From NCBI GenBank assembly GCA_036743375.1, contig DAINPP010000033.1:1-32300 (forward strand): a DNA stretch of 32,300 nt. The letters are read 5' to 3'. Below the pieces are notes generated by a model. That model did no database searches. It saw nothing but the letters and a program-made list of their open reading frames with translations, and had not been told where the DNA came from. The stretch comes from DAINPP01 sp036743375 (GTDB taxonomy: Bacteria > Thermotogota > Thermotogae > MWEM01). The position numbers and the translations under genes were made by a program. This document shows positions 1 through 8,700 of this stretch, piece by piece (positions within the stretch are counted from its first letter, which is position 1; every line of letters begins with the position of its first letter).

Positions 1-66
1 AAGATGATGGTTGAATTGATGAAGCCCACACCAAAAGATGTCATCGTGAAGTTTTCCGAAAAATAG
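1..66 (+). CDS. C-terminal fragment of an unidentified protein
   Basis: Frame 1 is open from the window edge to a TAG at 64-66 and gives 21 residues ending PKDVIVKFSEK. The next gene starts about 75 bases later on the same strand, behind its own promoter-like element, so this is plausibly the end of an upstream gene. Too little is present to name a family. Confidence 0.4.
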   Translation, partial: KMMVELMKPTPKDVIVKFSEK

Positions 67-78
67 GTTTGTCATACC

Positions 79-123
79 CGTTCAAAATATGACGGTGCAT
101 TTTCCCAAGACGGAGTGATATAA
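79..123 (+). promoter_or_regulatory. Repeated upstream element, copy 1 (before the ATPase gene)
   Basis: A ~45 bp element whose 24 bp core (91-114, beginning GACGGTGCATTTTCCC) is identical to 1320-1343; the similarity continues on both sides. It ends in a -10-like TATAAT (119-124). No good -35 lies 17 bases upstream of that hexamer (TGCATT). The core holds GACGG twice, 18 bases apart (91-95 and 109-113). It sits directly before the start codon of the ATPase gene, so it is probably a promoter with a regulator site. The binding protein is unknown. Confidence 0.55.
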
Positions 124-140
124 TATTCAGGGTGATGCTT

Positions 141-1295
141 ATGGATATTGGAGAAATCATAAAAAAACTGGTTGATAAACCTTTAAAAGATGAGACGTTT
201 TTGGTCAATCGTAAGGAAGATTTGAAGCAGCTTGAATTGATTGCGAAGTTTCAGCCTTTTGGGATTTTTGGTTTATGTGGCGAAACGGGAATCGGTAAGA
301 CGACGGTTCTGAACCTTTTAAAATTTCAGAATATGAAAGTGCTTATTGTCTCCTTAACCGAAAGAGAAAATAAAGATACGATATTATATGATTTGCTCTA
401 TAAGATTTCGGACTCGTTATTAAATGATGAGAAAACCGCTGTGAAGCAATCTGCAAGAAGAATTCGAGAATGGATCGTTGAGGAAGTTTCCCTGATAAAG
501 GGGTTTTCGCTTGGTGTTTCACTGTTTGCAAGTGGCTCCGGGAATATTCAAAAATCTTCAACACCAAGGTATAACGTCTTCAATGCCAGAAAAAATCTAA
601 GCGAGTTATTGGATATTTTAATTAAAGAATACGGTAAAGTTCTTCTGATCGTCGATGAATTGGATAAAGAGGAAAAGAAAGATGTTCTCAACGTCCTTGA
701 TTCTTTGAAAGGTGAACTTCAGAAAGAGAATCTTATTACACTTTTTTCACTTCCGTACAGTATATACAGAGAATATCGTCAGGATCGAATGAGATGGAAT
801 GCTTCCGGAAACCTGGAAAATATTATCAATGATGTGACTTTTTTGAGTGAGATAAAAAATTCGGAAATAAGAGAACTTTTAATGAAACGTCTCGGGAATA
901 ATATTCGCTGGTTTGAGTCCGATGCCGTTGAAGAGCTTGTTCTCTTTTCGGATGGAAACCCGAGAGATGCGCTTTGGATGTCTCAGAAAGTGACATTGGA
1001 TAATTACGATTCAAATAAGTTGACAAAGGAAAAATGCAGGGCTTCTATCAGAAAATTTGTCGGGGAATATTCCAGTGAGCTTCAATTGACAGATATTCAA
1101 AAAAAGGCGCTGAAAGCGCTTGAAAGCAAAAAAGGCTCTCGAGAAGAGATAATTGACTTGATGAAACTTAACGATATTAAGCACACAACGGCTTATTCTA
1201 CATTCAAACGATTAAATTCGCTTGGTTTGATTATCGAAAGACAAAAGGAATTTGTTATTTCGGGGAAAGCCAGAGTTTTAATTGAAGCATCTTAA
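141..1295 (+). CDS. P-loop ATPase with C-terminal winged helix
   Basis: A soluble protein of 384 residues. Walker A is GETGIGKT (residues 47-54) and Walker B is VLLIVDE (about 167-173). A GNPRDALW segment further on resembles the lid region of Orc1/Cdc6-like and STAND-type AAA ATPases. The last ~70 residues form a predicted winged helix-turn-helix (LTDIQKKALKAL ... HTTAYSTFKRLNSLGLI). The combination suggests ATP-dependent DNA binding or signal-responsive regulation; the exact role is not known. GTG at 132 and ATG at 135 are in frame, but AGGG at 129-132 is best spaced for ATG 141. The gene lies behind copy 1 of the repeated upstream element; the next gene has copy 2, so the two may share a regulator, possibly this protein itself (inference). 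Confidence 0.8.
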   Translation: MDIGEIIKKLVDKPLKDETFLVNRKEDLKQLELIAKFQPFGIFGLCGETGIGKTTVLNLLKFQNMKVLIVSLTERENKDTILYDLLYKISDSLLNDEKTAVKQSARRIREWIVEEVSLIKGFSLGVSLFASGSGNIQKSSTPRYNVFNARKNLSELLDILIKEYGKVLLIVDELDKEEKKDVLNVLDSLKGELQKENLITLFSLPYSIYREYRQDRMRWNASGNLENIINDVTFLSEIKNSEIRELLMKRLGNNIRWFESDAVEELVLFSDGNPRDALWMSQKVTLDNYDSNKLTKEKCRASIRKFVGEYSSELQLTDIQKKALKALESKKGSREEIIDLMKLNDIKHTTAYSTFKRLNSLGLIIERQKEFVISGKARVLIEAS

Positions 1296-1306
1296 ATTTA
1301 TCATCA

Positions 1307-1353
1307 CGATTCAGAATTTGACGGTGCATTTTCCCAAGACGGAATGAATATAA
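1307..1353 (+). promoter_or_regulatory. Repeated upstream element, copy 2 (before the dehydrogenase-like gene)
   Basis: Second copy of the element at 79-123. The core 1320-1343 is identical over 24 bases; the flanks differ by a few substitutions and one or two single-base indels. Here a TTGACG (1318-1323) precedes the core, and the element runs into TATAAG, which overlaps the AAGGAGG ribosome binding site (1353-1359). The exact core but drifting edges suggest a constrained binding site, although a recent duplication cannot be excluded. Confidence 0.55.
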
Positions 1354-1364
1354 GGAGGTAGAAC

Positions 1365-2264
1365 ATGAGATTCAGAAAAATTGTTTCTGTTGACAATACC
1401 GGGCTTGAACCTTGGGCAAGGGAAAAGTTATCTGAAATGGCGAATGAAGTTGTGTTTTATGAGGACTATCCTTCTGAGAATTCGGAGATTATTTCCAGAG
1501 TAGATGATGCGGATTGTGTCCTGGTCTCCTGGAATACACCGATTGACAGGGAAGTCATAGAAAGCTGTAAAGGATTGAAATATATAGGGATGTGCTGTAG
1601 CCTGTACGATGAAAAGAGTGCAAATGTGGATATCAAGGCCGCCCATGAGAATGGAATCAACGTCCTCGGAATAAGAAATTATGGGGATGAAGGGGTTATA
1701 GAATTTATTCTGAGTGAGGTGATCAGGCTGCTTCATGGCTTTGGCAAATACCAATGGCATGATGAACCGCTTGAACTGACAAATCAGAAACTCGGTATCA
1801 TCGGTCTGGGCAGGACGGGGAAAATGCTGGCTGAGAGGGCAAAGGCATTTGGAATGGACGTCTCCTATTTCAGCCGGTCGCGTAAAACGGATTTTGAAGA
1901 AAAAGGGGTGAATTTCCTTCACCTCTCGGATTTGTTGAAAGAGGCGGACATTATTTCCACTCATCTCCCGAAATATACGATTGTACTTGAGAAAGAGGAA
2001 TTTGAACAGTTCGGAAATGGAAAGATCCTGATCAACACCTCTCTTCAACCAACCTTTGATGTTCCCGCATTTCGAGAGTGGATCAGGAATGAAGGGAATT
2101 TTGCCATTTTTGATAAAGAGGCGATGGGAAGTTATTACGAAGAGTTTATCTCACTCGATCGGGTGATTTTTTCGAATATCGTTTCAGGCTGGACCAAACA
2201 GGCAAAGAAGCGTTTATCGGAGAAAGTTATTCAGAATATTCAGATTTATTTTGAAAGTTTCTGA
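1365..2264 (+). CDS. D-isomer-specific 2-hydroxyacid dehydrogenase-fold protein, catalytic residues lost
   Basis: A protein of 299 residues with the two-domain D-2-hydroxyacid dehydrogenase layout. The Rossmann motif GLGRTG is at 147-152, followed by SRSRK where the cofactor-specificity loop lies. In the family, catalysis uses an Arg in the N-x-x-R-G motif, a Glu, and a His in T-P-H. Here the first motif reads INTSLQ (223-228), putting Leu227 in the Arg position, and the His motif reads FSNIV (269-273), putting Ile272 in the His position. A Glu around 252 remains. It may therefore be a binding or regulatory protein, or catalyse something else. It has a strong AAGGAGG site 5 bases before ATG and is followed by a terminator, so it is probably a single-gene unit behind the repeated upstream element. 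Confidence 0.82.
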   Translation: MRFRKIVSVDNTGLEPWAREKLSEMANEVVFYEDYPSENSEIISRVDDADCVLVSWNTPIDREVIESCKGLKYIGMCCSLYDEKSANVDIKAAHENGINVLGIRNYGDEGVIEFILSEVIRLLHGFGKYQWHDEPLELTNQKLGIIGLGRTGKMLAERAKAFGMDVSYFSRSRKTDFEEKGVNFLHLSDLLKEADIISTHLPKYTIVLEKEEFEQFGNGKILINTSLQPTFDVPAFREWIRNEGNFAIFDKEAMGSYYEEFISLDRVIFSNIVSGWTKQAKKRLSEKVIQNIQIYFESF

Positions 2265-2302
2265 AAAGAGTTGTGTTTTACGGAGAGTGATTTATGATCA
2301 CG

Positions 2303-2327
2303 CCGGGAGTTTATTTCCCGGTTTTTT
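2303..2327 (+). terminator. Rho-independent terminator after the dehydrogenase-like gene
   Basis: Stem CCGGGA (2303-2308) pairs with TCCCGG (2316-2321) across a 7-base loop and is followed by six T (2322-2327). It lies 39 bases after the stop codon at 2264. Confidence 0.85.
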
Positions 2328-2345
2328 GTTCCGAAAGAATGCCGG

Positions 2346-2398
2346 TTGACAAATTCAGAGAAATGATATAGAATACATATATACTCATATGGGTATAT
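2346..2398 (+). promoter_or_regulatory. Promoter of the permease operon with overlapping palindromic operator
   Basis: TTGACA (2346-2351), a 17-base spacer and TAGAAT (2369-2374) make a near-consensus sigma-70-type promoter. Immediately downstream is the palindrome ATATACTCATATGGGTATAT (2379-2398), with one mismatched pair. The expected transcription start (about 2381) falls inside it, the position for a repressor operator. Its AT-rich dyad recalls ArsR/SmtB-type sites, but no such regulator is encoded in the window. Confidence 0.75.
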
Positions 2399-2424
2399 GT
2401 ACGGATAAGCGCTTAAATTTCCTG

Positions 2425-3417
2425 ATGGAGTTGATCCTGTTGTTTGAATGGTTGGATTATTTAATACGGTTGCTGGTAGAGAATGTTTTCAATATTTCCA
2501 TGGAAACTCAACTGGGCTTGAGTGTCCATTTTTTCTTTTACGATGTGATAAAGATCATCATTCTGCTGGGGATAATGATCTTTGCGATATCCTATATCCG
2601 CAGTTTTTTCCCGCCTGAACGTACAAAGAAGATCCTTGAGAAGTTTTCGGGAATAAAGGGAAATATCATGGCCTCTCTGCTCGGAATTGTTACCCCTTTC
2701 TGTTCATGTTCTTCGGTTCCGCTTTTCATCGGATTTGTTGAAGCTGGAATTCCCCTCGGGGTTACCTTTTCTTTTCTCATCACTTCTCCCATTGTCAACG
2801 AGGCCGCTTTTGCCATTCTGCTGGCGTCTTTTGGATGGAAGATCGCCTTGATTTATGTGATAACGGGTGTCGTTGTCGGGGTGATTGGTGGGATTATCAT
2901 CGGAGCTCTGAAAATGGAGAAACAGGTAGAGGACTATGTCTACCGGATCCAAATGGGAGAGCGTAAAATAGAAAGTTTGACGCAGAAGCAGAGGCTCAGC
3001 TTTGCCTTTGACAATGTGAAGGATATTATCAGGAGAATATGGCTTTTTCTGCTGATCGGAATCGGGATTGGCGCTTTGATCCACGGTTGGGCACCCGCTC
3101 CGTTACTCGCCGAATATGCCGGTCCTGACAATCCCTTTGCGGTCATTATTGGTGTTATTGCGGGTATCCCACTTTATTCGAATGCCCTGGGAACCATTCC
3201 AATTGCCGAGGCTCTTATCGCGAAAGGTGTTGGAATTGGGACGGCTTTGGCGTTTATGATGGCAACAACGGCACTCTCGCTTCCCGAGATGATCCTGCTG
3301 AAGAAGGTCATCAAACCAAAACTCATTGCCACCTTTGTTCTGATAACGGGGATTGCTATAATACTGGTGGGCTATCTGTTCAATTGGATTGCTCCAATTC
3401 TTATTCAGACTGTTTAA
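2425..3417 (+). CDS. Permease of the ArsP/DUF318 family (full length)
   Basis: An integral membrane protein of about 330 residues with roughly eight hydrophobic segments in two related halves. The family motif TPFCSCSSVPLF (about 90-101, with Cys93 and Cys95) is intact and followed by GFVEAGIPLG; the second half carries the matching GIPLYSNALGTIPIAEAL. Some members export trivalent organoarsenicals; the substrate here is unknown. An in-frame ATG at 2389 lies inside the operator and only ~8 bases after the expected transcript start, so it is unlikely. ATG 2425 has no clear ribosome site, whereas TTG 2440 has GGAG at 2427-2430; either is possible. It is the first of three related permease genes; the next starts 24 bases later. 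Confidence 0.85.
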   Translation: MELILLFEWLDYLIRLLVENVFNISMETQLGLSVHFFFYDVIKIIILLGIMIFAISYIRSFFPPERTKKILEKFSGIKGNIMASLLGIVTPFCSCSSVPLFIGFVEAGIPLGVTFSFLITSPIVNEAAFAILLASFGWKIALIYVITGVVVGVIGGIIIGALKMEKQVEDYVYRIQMGERKIESLTQKQRLSFAFDNVKDIIRRIWLFLLIGIGIGALIHGWAPAPLLAEYAGPDNPFAVIIGVIAGIPLYSNALGTIPIAEALIAKGVGIGTALAFMMATTALSLPEMILLKKVIKPKLIATFVLITGIAIILVGYLFNWIAPILIQTV

Positions 3418-3441
3418 AAACAGACCCTCAGGAGTGATTGT

Positions 3442-3924
3442 TTGACGATTGCATTGTATGTGATGACAGGTATTTTATTATTGTTCTCTTTTCTGAAAGA
3501 CCGGAAAAAGACTTTAATGGCATTGAAAAAGGCATGGAAGGCTTTTGAAAATATTCTTCCGCAATTGCTTGGTATTCTGTTCCTTGTTGGTGTTCTGCTG
3601 GCTTTGTTCAATACGGATGTTATTTCGAGTCTTATTGGAACAGAATCCGGCTGGTGGGGTATTCTTCTGTCAGCTGTTGTAGGATCTTTGACACTTATTC
3701 CCGGTTTTGTTGCCTTCCCGACTGCTGCGATAATCCTTGAAAATGGTGCGGGATATATGCAGATCGCCGCCTTTATTTCTACGCTGATGATGGTCGGAAT
3801 AATTACCCTTCCGGTTGAAATGCAGTATTTTGGTAGAAGGTTGGCGATTATCAGAAATATCTTTGCCTTCATTTTTTCCTTTTTCGTGGCCTTTGTAATC
3901 GGTAAGGTGGTAGGTGGTTTATGA
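3442..3924 (+). CDS. Half-length permease, ArsP-like superfamily (first half-protein)
   Basis: A membrane protein of 160 residues with about four hydrophobic segments. The central segment PGFVAFPTAAIILENGAGY, followed by a TLPVEMQYFG loop, matches the conserved loop of one repeat in full-length ArsP/DUF318 permeases, but the CSCS cysteines are absent. It starts at TTG 3442 with AGGAG at 3430-3434. Its stop codon overlaps the ATG of the next gene (ATGA, 3921-3924), which implies translational coupling and probably pairing with that second half-protein. A substrate cannot be named. Confidence 0.75.
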   Translation: MTIALYVMTGILLLFSFLKDRKKTLMALKKAWKAFENILPQLLGILFLVGVLLALFNTDVISSLIGTESGWWGILLSAVVGSLTLIPGFVAFPTAAIILENGAGYMQIAAFISTLMMVGIITLPVEMQYFGRRLAIIRNIFAFIFSFFVAFVIGKVVGGL

Positions 3925-4451
3925 GTATCATGAAGAAATATCGTTTTTTTCTGATTACACTCGGTATTTTTACGGTTTTATTCTTTATCAACAGAGAAAA
4001 GGCTGCAGAAGCGATACAAATAACCGGTTATTCGCTCAAAGAGATGATAACGGTCATTCCGCCAATATTTGTTTTACTCGGTCTTCTTGATGTATGGGTA
4101 CCCCGTGAGCTGATGATAAGGTATATGGGAGAGAAATCCGGGATCGTCGGGATCGTTCTTGCGATCATTCTTGGGTCGGCAGCTGCCGGTCCTCTTTATG
4201 GCGCTTTCCCGGTTGCGGCGGTTTTCATGAAGAAGGGGGTTAAATTTTCAAACGTACTCATTTTCATTGGCGCCTGGTCAACGACAAAGGTACCAATGTT
4301 CCTGTTCGAGATGTCTTCACTCGGCTCGCTTTTTGCCTTTACGAGGTTACTGGTAGATATTCCGGGCATCATCATTATTGCCTTTATCATCGCAAGGATT
4401 ACACCAAAGGACGAACTTCGGAAAATATATAAAAATGCGGAAAAATTTTAA
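3921..4451 (+). CDS. Half-length permease, ArsP-like superfamily (second half-protein)
   Basis: A membrane protein of 176 residues with an N-terminal hydrophobic anchor and about four further segments. The motif GPLYGAFPVAAVFMKKGV, followed by STTKVPMFLFE, is the counterpart of the second repeat of full-length ArsP-like permeases (GIPLYSNALGTIPIAEAL in the first gene of this operon). It overlaps the preceding half-permease by four bases. The simplest reading is that the two halves assemble into one heteromeric transporter equivalent to the full-length protein upstream. No clear terminator follows; 4452-4650 is AT-rich and holds nothing else I can support. Confidence 0.75.
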   Translation: MSIMKKYRFFLITLGIFTVLFFINREKAAEAIQITGYSLKEMITVIPPIFVLLGLLDVWVPRELMIRYMGEKSGIVGIVLAIILGSAAAGPLYGAFPVAAVFMKKGVKFSNVLIFIGAWSTTKVPMFLFEMSSLGSLFAFTRLLVDIPGIIIIAFIIARITPKDELRKIYKNAEKF

Positions 4452-4653
4452 TACCGAAGATTTTGTCTGAAGAACAGGCCTTAAAAATCATTTTAAAATC
4501 CAACATCAAATTGAATAGCGCCATTTTCACTTGAAAGCATCTTGTAGAGTCTCAAATACAGGAATTTTTTTTATTTAAATGCCGGTAAATCATTTTGTCA
4601 ATGAATAGTTCGGAAATGTTTACATCTAAAAATATAAATTTAGAATAAAACTG

Positions 4654-4659
4654 TATAAT
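4654..4659 (+). promoter_or_regulatory. Possible -10 element for the HD-GYP gene
   Basis: A perfect TATAAT lies 44 bases before the start codon in an AT-rich region. No convincing -35 is found 16-18 bases upstream, so this is tentative. Confidence 0.35.
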
Positions 4660-4703
4660 AAGTATGTTTTTATTTTTAAGAGATAGCGGAGAGAACGTGT
4701 GAA

Positions 4704-5552
4704 ATGATTAAAAATATGTATAATGATAAAATAAAGGTATTGTTTAATATAATTATATTAACTTTACTGATATCTATCATCATACTTTTTTTTATTGATA
4801 TCTGTTTTTATAATCAGATGGAAGGAAATACCACTCTTACGGGCTCTTGTGTTTTTTTTACTGGTTATCCGTTATTCGTGAACGTCGTTATCCTCCTCCT
4901 GCTGATAGTCATTTTTCTTCTTTATCGGCTGATGAGACGATCGGAAAAGATGGCGAGGGAAAACGGAGAGCATGTGGAAGATGCGTTGCAGGAGGAGACC
5001 ATTCAAACGATGTTGAAAGTGTTGGAAAAACACGATCCGTATACAAAGGGACATTCCAAAACCGTAGCGGTACTTTCTTCCGAATTTGCGGCATTTATTG
5101 GCATATCCGAGAGGAAGGTGAAGGATATCTATTTAGCCGCACTTGTCCACGATATAGGGAAGATTCTGGTACCGAATTCCATCCTGAATAAACCTCAAAA
5201 ACTGACGAGTTCTGAGTTTGAATTGATAAAGAAGCATCCCGAAATTGCGTATGAGATTCTGATGGAAAATCAGACGTTGAAGGATGTGGCAATCTATGTG
5301 AAATACCATCATGAACGATATGATGGTCGCGGTTATCCGGAAAATCTTTCCGGTGAAGAGATACCGCTTGAATCCAGACTGATATCTCTCGCAGACTCTT
5401 GGGATGCCATGATTACCGACAGGATTTATAAAAAGGGGATTTCTGAAGACGAGGCGGCCCTTGTACTCAAAGAAAATTCCGGGACGCAATTTGATCCGAT
5501 TTTGGTTGATAAATGGATAGAGTTTATTAAATTGAAGAAAAACGATATATGA
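4704..5552 (+). CDS. Membrane-anchored HD-GYP phosphodiesterase
   Basis: A protein of 282 residues predicted to hydrolyse cyclic di-GMP. Two N-terminal transmembrane helices (about 12-34 and 56-76) flank a short external loop of about 20 residues, too small for a classic sensor domain. The HD-GYP domain follows a short helix: KHDPYTKGHS (109-118), LVHDIGK with the metal-binding His149-Asp150, and HHERYDGRGYP (202-212), the full HD-GYP signature. It should therefore be active. ATG 4704 is preceded by GGAGAG. It is followed by a strong terminator and so appears to be transcribed alone. It joins the REC-HD-GYP protein at 27076 as the second intact c-di-GMP hydrolase of the window. Confidence 0.92.
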   Translation: MIKNMYNDKIKVLFNIIILTLLISIIILFFIDICFYNQMEGNTTLTGSCVFFTGYPLFVNVVILLLLIVIFLLYRLMRRSEKMARENGEHVEDALQEETIQTMLKVLEKHDPYTKGHSKTVAVLSSEFAAFIGISERKVKDIYLAALVHDIGKILVPNSILNKPQKLTSSEFELIKKHPEIAYEILMENQTLKDVAIYVKYHHERYDGRGYPENLSGEEIPLESRLISLADSWDAMITDRIYKKGISEDEAALVLKENSGTQFDPILVDKWIEFIKLKKNDI

Positions 5553-5584
5553 TCGCGTAATTTAAAACCTTCTTGTATTGGCCG

Positions 5585-5611
5585 GATTCCCGTGATGGGA
5601 ATCTTTTTTTT
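5585..5611 (+). terminator. Rho-independent terminator after the HD-GYP gene
   Basis: GATTCCC (5585-5591) pairs perfectly with GGGAATC (5597-5603) across a GTGAT loop, followed by eight T. Confidence 0.9.
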
Positions 5612-5750
5612 GGGTTTTTATTTAAGCGGACCGGTGCCAAATCGGATCTGACGGGTGAAGCGCTACGGGTCAAATAATCTGTGGGATAAGAGATCGTATG
5701 TGGCGGGCTTTTACGTTTTAACGAATTTGGATGATACTTTAAAATAGAAA

Positions 5751-5759
5751 TGCTATAAT
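5751..5759 (+). promoter_or_regulatory. Extended -10 promoter of the 7TMR-DISM kinase
   Basis: TGCTATAAT is an extended -10 (TG-N-TATAAT) 35 bases before the start codon. No consensus -35 lies 17 bases upstream (ATGATA), as is usual for extended -10 promoters. The other hybrid-kinase promoter, at 22653-22661, has the same design. Confidence 0.6.
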
Positions 5760-5794
5760 CGCTTCGAAAAACTAATAATTGAAGGGATAATAAT

Positions 5795-8700
5795 TTGACA
5801 GACATGAATAAAAATTTATATAAAAGTAGAAAATCTGTTCTAATGACTTTATGGGTCTTCTTGTTTATTGTAGCCACCTGTTTCTCGCTGGATCCCGCTA
5901 AACCGTTAATTATCAGAGATTATTCCGAGCTGTTATCTCTCAATGATCATTTTGAAGTGTACAGGGATAAGGATGAGGTATTTACCCCAGAGGGCATTTT
6001 ATCAGGTATTTTTGACGGTGATCGAGTTCCGAATAAATCCAGTTATGGTTTTACGAAAGATGTTTTCTGGATTAAGGCCACTATCAATAATGAGACTATA
6101 AAAACAAACTGGATCATTAATATGGATTATCCGATGGCCGATGACCTGAAAGTCTTTATCTATAAAAATGGTGAGGTATTCAGAGAATACGCCTGTACTG
6201 ACGATGTGGCATTCAAAGATCGTGAGATACAAATCAGGACGTTTGCCTTTAATCTGATCCTTTTGCCGGGTGAAACGGTCGACTTGGTGGCAAGGGTCAA
6301 AAATACCGGGACCATGCGATTTCCGTTTACTATCAGCGAATATGATGTTTTCCTTCACGATTATTCGACAAAGAGTATCATTTTTGGTTTTTTCTTTGGC
6401 TTTATTCTGCTTATGATTTTCCTGAATCTCATCTATTTCATGTATCACAGAGAAAAAGCACACGTGCTGCTGGCATTATTTGCCTTCTGTTATGCTCTTT
6501 TCTTCAGTGTGCAAAATGGTTTGTTCTTTGAAATCATGAATTCTATGGTAATGGATTTTAAATTTGATGTGTATATTTTCTCCGGCCTTGGGGGATTCGT
6601 TTCCATCACCTATTTCAGCTATTTTTATATGATTTATGAACTTGGAATAAAATATCGGACAAAACTCATGAATTTTTTGTCTTTGATGTGTTCTTCTATT
6701 ATCGTCCTTTGTACTTTATTCCTTGATAAAAGCTTATCAATAGTTGTTTTTGTCGTCTTTTCCTTAATCCTCATCCTCCCGAACATTTTTGTTATCATAG
6801 AGTTTTTGGGGAAAAGAAATAAAAGATCAATCAGTTTTTTTGTCGCCTGGTTTATTTTCATCATTTCCGTTGTGACTTTTGCCTTGAGGGGGCTTGGCTA
6901 TCTGCCGAGTAACGGCTTGACTATTTATTCACTGGAGATTGGGATTGTTGGATTGATGTTGTTCTTCTTCACGGCGTTGAACAATAAATTTAAATACCTT
7001 TCGTTAATTGCCTCTGAGGCAGAACAGAGAAAGATCGCCGAGGAAGAGGCGAAACAGGCAAATAAGGCTAAATCGGAATTCCTCGCGAATATGAGTCATG
7101 AGATCCGGACGCCGTTGAACGGTGTGATCGGTTTTACTGAATTATTGAGGACGACCCCTCTTAACATGACACAGAAACAATACACTCAGAATATCAACGT
7201 ATCGGCACATTCTTTGCTGGGAATCATCAACGATATTCTTGACTTTTCAAAGATAGAGGCCGGAAGGCTTGAACTGGAACTGATAAAGACGGATATCAGT
7301 GAACTCGTAGGAAATTCGACGGATGTGATTAAGTTTCAGGCGGCTAAAAAGGGGCTTGAATTGTTAATCAATATACAACCGGATATACCAAAGCTGGTAC
7401 TTGTCGATCCTGTTCGTCTGAAGCAGGTTTTGTTAAATCTGCTGAGTAATGCGGTGAAATTTACAACGAAAGGGGAAGTCGAACTCAATTTAACATTTGA
7501 AAAGGTGGATGAAAAACGCGGGCTCTTTTCCTTTTCCGTTCGTGATACCGGGATCGGGATAAAAGAAGAGGAGAGAGAACGTCTCTTCAAGGCCTTTTCG
7601 CAGGCGGACACTTCGACAACGAGAAAATACGGTGGAACGGGACTCGGACTTGTCATCTCGAGTATGCTGGTGAAAAAAATGGGCGGGGAAATAAAACTTG
7701 AAAGCCAATTCGGTAAAGGGAGCCGGTTTTATTTTTCAGTGATTACCGAGTATGAGTCGAGTAAAACGAATAAAAATATTTTAACAAAGATAGACAATGT
7801 CATGATCGTAGATGATAATGAAAACAATCGGGTAATTCTGGAGAAGAATCTGGAGCATTGGGGAGTGGCCTATGTCAGTTTTGACAATGGACAGTGTGCG
7901 GTGGACTATCTGAAGAAGAATGGTCCTTTCAGTGTTATCCTCATGGATTATCATATGCCGGGGCTCAATGGAATAGAAACCGTTAAATTGATCAGAGAAG
8001 AATTTTCACCGGAAAGGCAACCGATTATCATGCTTCATAGTTCTTCGGATGATATTTTTCTCCATGAACAGTGTAAAATGCTCGGGGTGAGGTTTAATCT
8101 TCTCAAACCGGTGAAGTCTTCTGAATTGCTTTGTTATTTAAAAAATCTGGATAAGGATCACCTCGAAACGAATACCGTTGAACCTGAAGATGACAAGCGA
8201 TTACCGGGTATTTCGCCAAAGATACTGATTGCTGAAGATATGGCATTAAATATGCAGCTTATTATGACCATTACAAAATCAATGATACCCAATGCGAAGA
8301 TTATTGAAGCGGAAGATGGTCTCGCGGTATTGGACCGGCTAAGCCATGAACAGCCTGATTTGATACTGATGGATGTTCAGATGCCGAAAATGAATGGGAT
8401 TGATGCCACTTTAAGAATTCGGGAAAGCGAAAAAGAGACTGGGATGCATATTCCGATCATAGCACTTACTGCCGGTGCGGTGAAAGGTGAAGCGGATAAA
8501 TGTCATGAGGCCGGGATGGATGATTTTCTTGCCAAGCCGATTAATCAGATGCGTCTGTTTAAAATCTTTAAACGTTATTTTAATGATTTGAAAAGGGAAC
8601 CGATAGTTCCGAAGAATGAAGAGATTTCTGACAATAAGGTAAACGGGTCCGATTTTCCGGATACTCTTTATGGCGTAGATATAGAAGATGGATTGAGTCG

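Noticed and set aside
1428..2048. Antisense open frame of 206 codons opposite the dehydrogenase-like gene
   Set aside because: It has no ribosome site or recognisable domain and lies wholly opposite a gene with clear Rossmann motifs; it is a codon-bias shadow.
3414..3872. Antisense open frame of 152 codons opposite the first half-permease
   Set aside because: The plus strand has a ribosome site, coupled overlap and membrane-protein composition; the antisense frame has none of these.
5651..5670. Direct repeat ACGGGT-N8-ACGGGT in a GC-richer stretch upstream of the 7TMR-DISM kinase; considered as a riboswitch or operator
   Set aside because: It lies upstream of the promoter at 5751, so it would not be in the leader. 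It matches no riboswitch I know, and a 6-base repeat can arise by chance.
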